Below, in pieces: positions 8,601-11,202 of a stretch of 11,202 bases of DNA; the stretch's first letter is position 1, and the number at the start of each line of letters is the position of its first letter. This DNA comes from JALZAQ01 sp038253885 (GTDB lineage: Bacteria; Gemmatimonadota; Gemmatimonadetes; Gemmatimonadales; Gemmatimonadaceae). The stretch spans positions 1-11,202 of the forward strand of contig JBBSGP010000073.1 of the NCBI GenBank assembly GCA_038253885.1. The letters run 5' to 3'. The notes below the pieces were generated by a model. That model was not told the origin of the DNA and searched no databases. It was given only the letters and a program-made list of their open reading frames with translations. Position numbers and translations under genes: made by a program.

Positions 8601-8797
8601 CCATTGGCGTTGGTGACGTTGCCGTAACCCGTCCCCTGCAGGAAGACCTGAACGCCTTCCAGAGGCTGGCCGTTCGCGGCGTCGGTCACCGTTCCGGCGA
8701 TCTTGCCGGACTGCGCGAGGAGCAGGCGCGGGGCAACGGACAGCGCGACCAGACTCAGGACGAGCCCGAGCAGTCGGCGTGACGATACCTGAAGCAC
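5678..8797 (-). CDS. TonB-dependent outer-membrane receptor with carboxypeptidase-regulatory-like domain (Oar/SusC-like)
   Basis: This is a 1039-aa TonB-dependent receptor, a gated outer-membrane barrel that moves a substrate using energy from TonB-ExbB-ExbD. Residues 1-28 form a signal peptide (LLLA|Q). About 31-108 is a carboxypeptidase-regulatory-like beta-sandwich (GKIAGTVTDAANGQPLEGV, then PPGTYTVTARRIGY), typical of SusC and Oar-like receptors. The plug spans about 130-255, with VYIRGGRQGETLMLIDGIPV and then GPEYGNALSGIINIATKEGG. The rest is a long barrel ending RVSF. Eight cysteines lie mostly in close pairs (467/474, 497/503, 983/993), probably in loops. The frame is open up to 9043, but the GTG at 8797 is chosen because GGAGG lies 7 nt upstream and the signal peptide starts there. 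No SusD lipoprotein follows; the next gene is the large secreted protein. The substrate cannot be told from sequence. The family call is firm; the direction of transport is not, since the Oar receptor of Myxococcus has been linked to protein secretion. Confidence 0.93.
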   Translation of the reverse strand: MLQVSSRRLLGLVLSLVALSVAPRLLLAQSGKIAGTVTDAANGQPLEGVQVFLQGTGYGNVTNANGRFFILTVPPGTYTVTARRIGYQTVQQNNVQVSIDVTRDVNFAMPTAGVNVGIVKIQAVTTPLIEPGQTGSQIPITAAQIQALPVTSIEQALSLQQGFVQAPNSTDIISFAESRRNVNNPVYIRGGRQGETLMLIDGIPVNNFIYGGPALSLSPEAVNQVDFLKGGMGPEYGNALSGIINIATKEGGTDLAGEVSYQTSRLGGALGNESDDLRDYNLVEGFFSGPVPGTSDKLRFIVSGRQERQADAVLQFDNQFFLPSIQETTEALPARGPDFRDIIPGWRAFGFHNTRQVFGKLAFVITPTARLTGTFLDNQVQRKPYDFQYFTTYGKALGSPAASTPADSAVFIGNLPGYRLAALDFEKVVESSINSSQRLYAGTLKQTLGRTSYSVTAGAFQTDRTTCNYFQGVCLKAQFGETNFTDDRFIGPLAGTCAINPTCGTDTFYGGEKLTTQVLRGDLESQITDHHNLRGGFLYQRYDLKVNVTQQTGQNTPQFAQSYANKPYDIGTYLQDKIEYDFLTLKLGARFDYGKVPGTFFANPLDPTNGTTAVDVCKNPTDPRFAGGVRYGFLDENGIRRDTILTPNPAWATTGCGPDDIKLAAKIAAFDDFKAASARKQFSPRIGVSFPLSQSSSVFFNFGRYSQNPLLNSLLNNTGIGTPSEGLTSGPRIFTPGGSVGLVGNPNLKIEQSTNYEMGYNQEFAGVYALGATLFNKNESGLTGIRQGGQRLGRFGFEQVFDPGLTYSPTNTPGYQILVNQDYQTVRGFELQLRRRVQSYWGFDFNYSYSKARTNASEPQREIERQNNQGDPNNLNEVPSDLDQTHVFNASLIGQVQENIPKARLGWLARNTTASLTVHAASGFPYTPVFDFFGFGLNKTERNSARGPNTLTIDAALQKGFHVSNLRYTAFLQAHNILDRKNCIQVFDSTGSCEAGAIDQSRARQGNSVRPDIATSTLTDRPDFFGERRTIFGGVRVSF

Positions 8798-8804
8798 TGG
8801 TGTA

Positions 8805-8809
8805 CCTCC
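8805..8809 (-). promoter_or_regulatory. Ribosome binding site deciding the GTG start of the TonB receptor
   Basis: GGAGG on the minus strand, 7 nt before the GTG at 8797. The codons after this GTG encode a textbook signal peptide, whereas the 82 extra in-frame codons upstream do not. Confidence 0.75.
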
Positions 8810-8903
8810 GAGTTCTATTTGTTCTGACGCTTGCCGAACACACGACCAGCCACGAAAGACGCGGCTCCCTACACGCTCTGGTCTCCTTTCCGCGACGGCG
8901 GAG

Positions 8904-8919
8904 CGCTCCGATCGGAGCG
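8904..8919. repeat. Perfect 16-bp palindrome CGCTCCGATCGGAGCG
   Basis: Both 8-bp halves match perfectly with no central gap. It lies about 107 bp upstream of the TonB-receptor start, inside the predicted leader of that operon. It could be an operator for a dimeric regulator or a hairpin in the leader RNA; the sequence does not decide between them. Confidence 0.45.
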
Positions 8920-9017
8920 TCGGGAGGAACGGTTGTGATCCGACCGAGGCCTGGAGCGGCCCCGAGCGAATCGCCTCAGCGAGTCGTGCACACGGAGATG
9001 ATCGACGCGGACGCCAG

Positions 9018-9033
9018 GGGTGGCGTGCCACCC
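9018..9033. repeat. Inverted repeat GGGTGGC-GT-GCCACCC over the plus-strand -35 region
   Basis: Perfect 7-bp arms around a 2-bp centre. The repeat covers the candidate -35 (GTGCCA, 9025-9030) of the plus-strand promoter, so a protein bound here would be placed to control the GWxTD gene. The symmetry is seen directly; the operator role is inferred. Confidence 0.4.
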
Positions 9034-9054
9034 GCGCGAGCACCTATATATGAT
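9025..9054 (+). promoter_or_regulatory. Candidate promoter of the GWxTD gene
   Basis: GTGCCA (9025-9030, 4 of 6 matches to the sigma70 -35) and TATGAT (9049-9054, 5 of 6 to the -10) with an 18-bp spacer, within an AT-rich run TATATATGAT that stands out in GC-rich DNA. Transcription would start near 9061, giving a leader of about 85 nt. The -35 is weak, so this is tentative. Confidence 0.35.
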
Positions 9055-9065
9055 GGAGAAGCTTC

Positions 9066-9087
9066 GCGCCGTTGTCCAATACGGCGC
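9066..9087. repeat. Inverted repeat GCGCCGT-8-ACGGCGC between the two promoters
   Basis: Perfect 7-bp arms (9066-9072 and 9081-9087) around 8 nt. It spans the expected start site of the minus-strand promoter and lies just downstream of the expected plus-strand start, so it may be an operator shared by both promoters or a 5'-end hairpin of either transcript. Confidence 0.4.
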
Positions 9088-9090
9088 CTA

Positions 9091-9119
9091 CATATACGCA
9101 CCAAGTGGGAAACCGTCAA
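9091..9119 (-). promoter_or_regulatory. Sigma70-like promoter of the TonB-receptor operon
   Basis: On the minus strand, TTGACG (9119-9114, 5 of 6 to consensus) and TATATG (9096-9091, 4 of 6) are separated by exactly 17 bp. This is the best promoter match I found in the gap. Transcription would start near 9084 and run leftward through a leader of about 285 nt to the receptor GTG. Confidence 0.55.
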
Positions 9120-9128
9120 GGGACGGTT
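9111..9128. repeat. Inverted repeat AACCGTC-AAGG-GACGGTT overlapping a -35 and adjoining an SD site
   Basis: Perfect 7-bp arms with a 4-nt loop. It contains the -35 element of the minus-strand promoter (9119-9114) and ends 5 nt before the SD of the GWxTD gene (9134-9138). It could act as a DNA operator for the operon, as an RNA hairpin tuning translation of the GWxTD gene, or both. Confidence 0.45.
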
Positions 9129-9133
9129 CCGGC

Positions 9134-9138
9134 GGAGG
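9134..9138 (+). promoter_or_regulatory. Ribosome binding site deciding the TTG start of the GWxTD gene
   Basis: GGAGG, 7 nt before the TTG at 9146. No ATG or GTG in this frame upstream of the signal peptide competes; the first in-frame ATG (9401) would remove the signal peptide and the first TPR-like helices. Confidence 0.7.
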
Positions 9139-9145
9139 TAGCCCC

Positions 9146-11202
9146 TTGCATCTGTGTTGTCGATCGCATCATCTCCTCCCCTCTGCCTTCTCGCTCCTGC
9201 TCTGGTCCGCGTCTTCATCCGCCCAGACTCCCAGCGTCCGAAGCGCCGACTCGATCATCGCTCGGGCGCTGGATCGCGCTCGGGCCGGCGATACCTCCAC
9301 CGCCCTACGCGAGCTCTCGCTCGCCACCCGTGTGGCGCCCCGCTACGCCGTCGCTCACTTCCAGCGCGGAATCCTGCTCGAGCGATCCACGTCTCTCGGC
9401 ATGAGCGACATCCTCCGCCGTCGGGAGGCATCCAACGAGATCAAGCAAGCCCTCGAACTGGATGCCGGCAATCCGCTCTACCTCATGGAGCTCGGCCGTC
9501 TCCGCGCCAAGACTCCGTTCCTCCGTCTCGACGCCGAACGCCTGTTCAACCGCGCCCTCGACGCCGCCCTCAAGCGAAACGATGCCCGGGTGCTCGCCGA
9601 AGTGCGCTGGGAGCTCGGACAGATCCACGATCGGCGCTACGGCACGATGGCCAATCGCCGCATGGTGACTAACCCCGGCATCTCGTTCGACGTCACAGAG
9701 GCCATCTCGGATTGGCACTACACAGCTGACTTTTTTGGGCAATGGTCGCAGCCCGTTCCCAACGCCGGCGAGCTCGACTTCGACAAGGCGGAGGAGCTCT
9801 ACCGCGCGGCGCTCGATGCGGACTCCACGCATCTGGGCGCGACGGTTGGCCTGCTGGGGCTTCTCCTGGAGGCGCGACGCTACGAGGAGATGATCTCGGT
9901 GGCTCAGGCGCTGCGGCACGCCCAGCCGGCCGAGCCCCGTCTCCTTCTCTCGCTGGGGCTCGCCTACCACCGGCTCGATCGCGAGGCCGACGCCGGATTC
10001 GCATTCGACACCGCCATCGGGCTCCTCCCCAGCGGCGAGCGGCGAGAGATGCTGGGACTCGAGCGGGTGCTCCGGCGCGAGGCGGCGGCGGAGTATGCCG
10101 CTCTGGGAGACACCGGACGATCCACCTTCGAGGCGCTCTACTGGGATGTGGCCGACCCACTGCGCCTCACCCCGGTGAACGAGGCACACGTCGAGTTTCT
10201 CGCCCGGGTGGCGCACGCCGACCTGCGCTTCTCCTCGCCCGAGTTCCACATGCACGGCTGGCAGACCGATCGCGGCACCATCCTCATCCGCTATGGGCAG
10301 CCGCCGATGGTGGGGACCCTCTCGCCCGAGACACAGGAGATCCACAACTCGGAGTCGATCGCCCGGATCACCACCGTCTGGTGGTACCCCGAGAGCAAGC
10401 TGCGCTTCATCTTCGTCGGGCCGCCGGCGTTCGACGTTCAGAACTTCGCTGGCGACTTCCGGACATACGCGGAGAACGCGCGTCACCTGTCCCCGATCCG
10501 GTTCGACAACCTCAGGGGAGGTCTGCCGATCGACTCGGTGCCGGTCCAGGTGGCGCGCTTCCGCGGCGACCGACCCGGGTTCACCGACGTCTCGCTGTTC
10601 GCTGATCTGCCCGCGGCCCGTCTGCTGCGCGGCTCCGACGTCCAGCAGGCGACGCTCGAGACGGGACTCTTCATCTCGGATGTCGCTCGCCACACCGTCG
10701 TCGAGGCGCGTGACTCGGCGATCGTGAAGCTCGAGAAGCCCGACGCCGTCTCGTCCCGCTCCTGGCATCGCGCCCTCCGCCCTGGCGAGTACCTCTATCG
10801 GGTCGAGGCCCGCCAGGGGGTGAGCGGTCGAAGCGCTCGCGGCCTGTCCGCACTGCAGGTTGTTGATTTTCCGCTGGGCCGTCTCGAGCTCTCCGACGTG
10901 CTCGTCGCCCGCCGCATCGCCCCGCTCGTCCCCGGCACCACGCCCCGCCGCCGCTCGGACCTCCTCATCAATCCCAACGGCTCGCTCGCCTTCGCGCGAA
11001 GCGACACGATGTTCCTTTACTGGGAGACGTACGGACTGACCGGCGACTCGAACCGCGTCGCCAGAGTCCACATCGACCTCTCGCTTCGCGTGGACAAGAT
11101 CCAACGGCAGGATGCGCTCGTCGTCCGCATCATCGGCGGGCTCCTGGACGCGACCGGTCTGAGCGCCAAAGGCGACGAGCGTGTGACGCTGAGCTACGAC
11201 AA
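9146..11202 (+). CDS. Exported TPR and GWxTD-domain protein (partial, open at right edge)
   Basis: The window holds 685 codons with no stop; the 3' end lies beyond 11202. Residues 1-26 (TTG start) form a signal peptide (SSSA|Q). About 33-270 are helical TPR-like repeats, for example ALRELSLATRVAPRYAVAHF and DKAEELYRAALDADSTHLGA, which usually mediate protein contacts. The GWxTD domain begins near 332 (YWDVADPLRLTPVNE) and carries the signature GWQTDRGTILIRYGQPP at 371-387, followed by VWWYPESKLRFIF. Residues from about 420 to the edge look beta-rich. GWxTD proteins (TIGR03514-type) occur in Bacteroidota, Acidobacteriota and Gemmatimonadota; I know of no established function. No transmembrane segment follows the signal peptide in the visible part, so a periplasmic or surface location is likely. 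The gene is divergent from the TonB-receptor operon and shares its control region, which hints at linked expression. The family call is firm; the role is unknown. Confidence 0.88.
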   Translation, partial: MHLCCRSHHLLPSAFSLLLWSASSSAQTPSVRSADSIIARALDRARAGDTSTALRELSLATRVAPRYAVAHFQRGILLERSTSLGMSDILRRREASNEIKQALELDAGNPLYLMELGRLRAKTPFLRLDAERLFNRALDAALKRNDARVLAEVRWELGQIHDRRYGTMANRRMVTNPGISFDVTEAISDWHYTADFFGQWSQPVPNAGELDFDKAEELYRAALDADSTHLGATVGLLGLLLEARRYEEMISVAQALRHAQPAEPRLLLSLGLAYHRLDREADAGFAFDTAIGLLPSGERREMLGLERVLRREAAAEYAALGDTGRSTFEALYWDVADPLRLTPVNEAHVEFLARVAHADLRFSSPEFHMHGWQTDRGTILIRYGQPPMVGTLSPETQEIHNSESIARITTVWWYPESKLRFIFVGPPAFDVQNFAGDFRTYAENARHLSPIRFDNLRGGLPIDSVPVQVARFRGDRPGFTDVSLFADLPAARLLRGSDVQQATLETGLFISDVARHTVVEARDSAIVKLEKPDAVSSRSWHRALRPGEYLYRVEARQGVSGRSARGLSALQVVDFPLGRLELSDVLVARRIAPLVPGTTPRRRSDLLINPNGSLAFARSDTMFLYWETYGLTGDSNRVARVHIDLSLRVDKIQRQDALVVRIIGGLLDATGLSAKGDERVTLSYD

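Larger units (their letters stand above)
8798..9145. promoter_or_regulatory. Divergent intergenic control region
   Basis: These 348 bp separate the minus-strand operon from the plus-strand GWxTD gene. I see no gene here; the receptor frame stays open to 9043, but that extension lacks a signal peptide at its N-terminus and is not favoured. The region holds a sigma70-like promoter on the minus strand, a weaker one on the plus strand, four perfect inverted repeats and the SD sites of both flanking genes. I recognise no riboswitch consensus. If the minus promoter at 9119-9091 is used, the operon mRNA has a leader of roughly 285 nt. Confidence 0.6.

Noticed and set aside
7742..8782. A 346-codon plus-strand frame opposite the receptor's N-terminal half
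   Set aside because: It is antisense to the carboxypeptidase-like and plug domains; its His/Asp/Arg-rich composition is typical of a shadow frame.
8798..9043. N-terminal extension of the TonB receptor by 82 residues
   Set aside because: It would bury the signal peptide internally and ignore the well-placed GGAGG before the GTG at 8797. The extension is Arg-rich with no hydrophobic N-terminal segment.
9072..9098. Plus-strand promoter with TTGTCC and the TATA-rich stretch near 9093
   Set aside because: The spacing to the AT-rich hexamers is 11-15 bp, too short for sigma70; the same AT-rich stretch fits the minus-strand -10 with an exact 17-bp spacer.
9305..11104. A 599-codon open frame on the minus strand opposite the GWxTD gene
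   Set aside because: The opposite strand encodes clear TPR and GWxTD motifs with a signal peptide and SD site. The antisense product has the Arg/Glu/Gly/Val-rich, motif-free composition expected from the reverse of a GC-rich gene.
1..11202. tRNA, rRNA, CRISPR arrays, insertion sequences or cobalamin-riboswitch motifs
   Set aside because: I saw no matching structures or conserved boxes by eye. The non-coding space is limited to short gaps and the 348-bp divergent region.

Overview
The window looks like chromosomal DNA from a GC-rich, double-membraned bacterium of the Fibrobacteres-Chlorobi-Bacteroidetes (FCB) neighbourhood, most plausibly a Gemmatimonadota member. The reasons are the protein families present: a PorV/PorQ-type outer-membrane protein, a large secreted protein ending in a FlgD/T9SS-like beta domain, a TonB-dependent receptor (TBDR) with an N-terminal carboxypeptidase-regulatory-like domain, and a GWxTD-domain protein. 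High GC and strong Shine-Dalgarno (SD) sites argue against a typical Bacteroidota genome. No phylogenetic marker gene is present, so the taxonomic call is an inference.

Layout. Reading leftward from about position 8800, the minus strand carries a compact operon: (i) an outer-membrane TonB-dependent receptor of 1039 aa (8797-5678, GTG start); (ii) a secreted protein of 1459 aa (5611-1232) with a signal peptide, a DxNxDG-type calcium-loop candidate and a C-terminal FlgD/T9SS-like domain; (iii) a PorV/PorQ-type beta-barrel protein of 372 aa (1218-100), only 13 nt behind gene ii; and (iv) the first 13 codons of another gene with a strong SD site (39-1), running off the left edge. GC-rich hairpins fill the gaps between genes i and ii and between iii and iv.

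From 9146 rightward, the plus strand carries a TPR/GWxTD-domain protein that starts at TTG and stays open to the right edge. It is divergent from the operon. Between the two units, 8798-9145 holds no gene but has a good sigma70-like promoter for the operon, a weaker one for the GWxTD gene pointing towards it, and four perfect inverted repeats.

How they may work together. All four complete or nearly complete products carry signal peptides, and each predicted cleavage site lies directly before Gln. The operon resembles a SusC-type locus in which SusD is missing and a very large surface or secreted protein plus a PorV-like protein take its place. This suggests a dedicated uptake or export module at the outer membrane. 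The individual families are known; the joint function is an inference. The long open frames on the opposite strands of these genes are GC-driven shadows and are not annotated.
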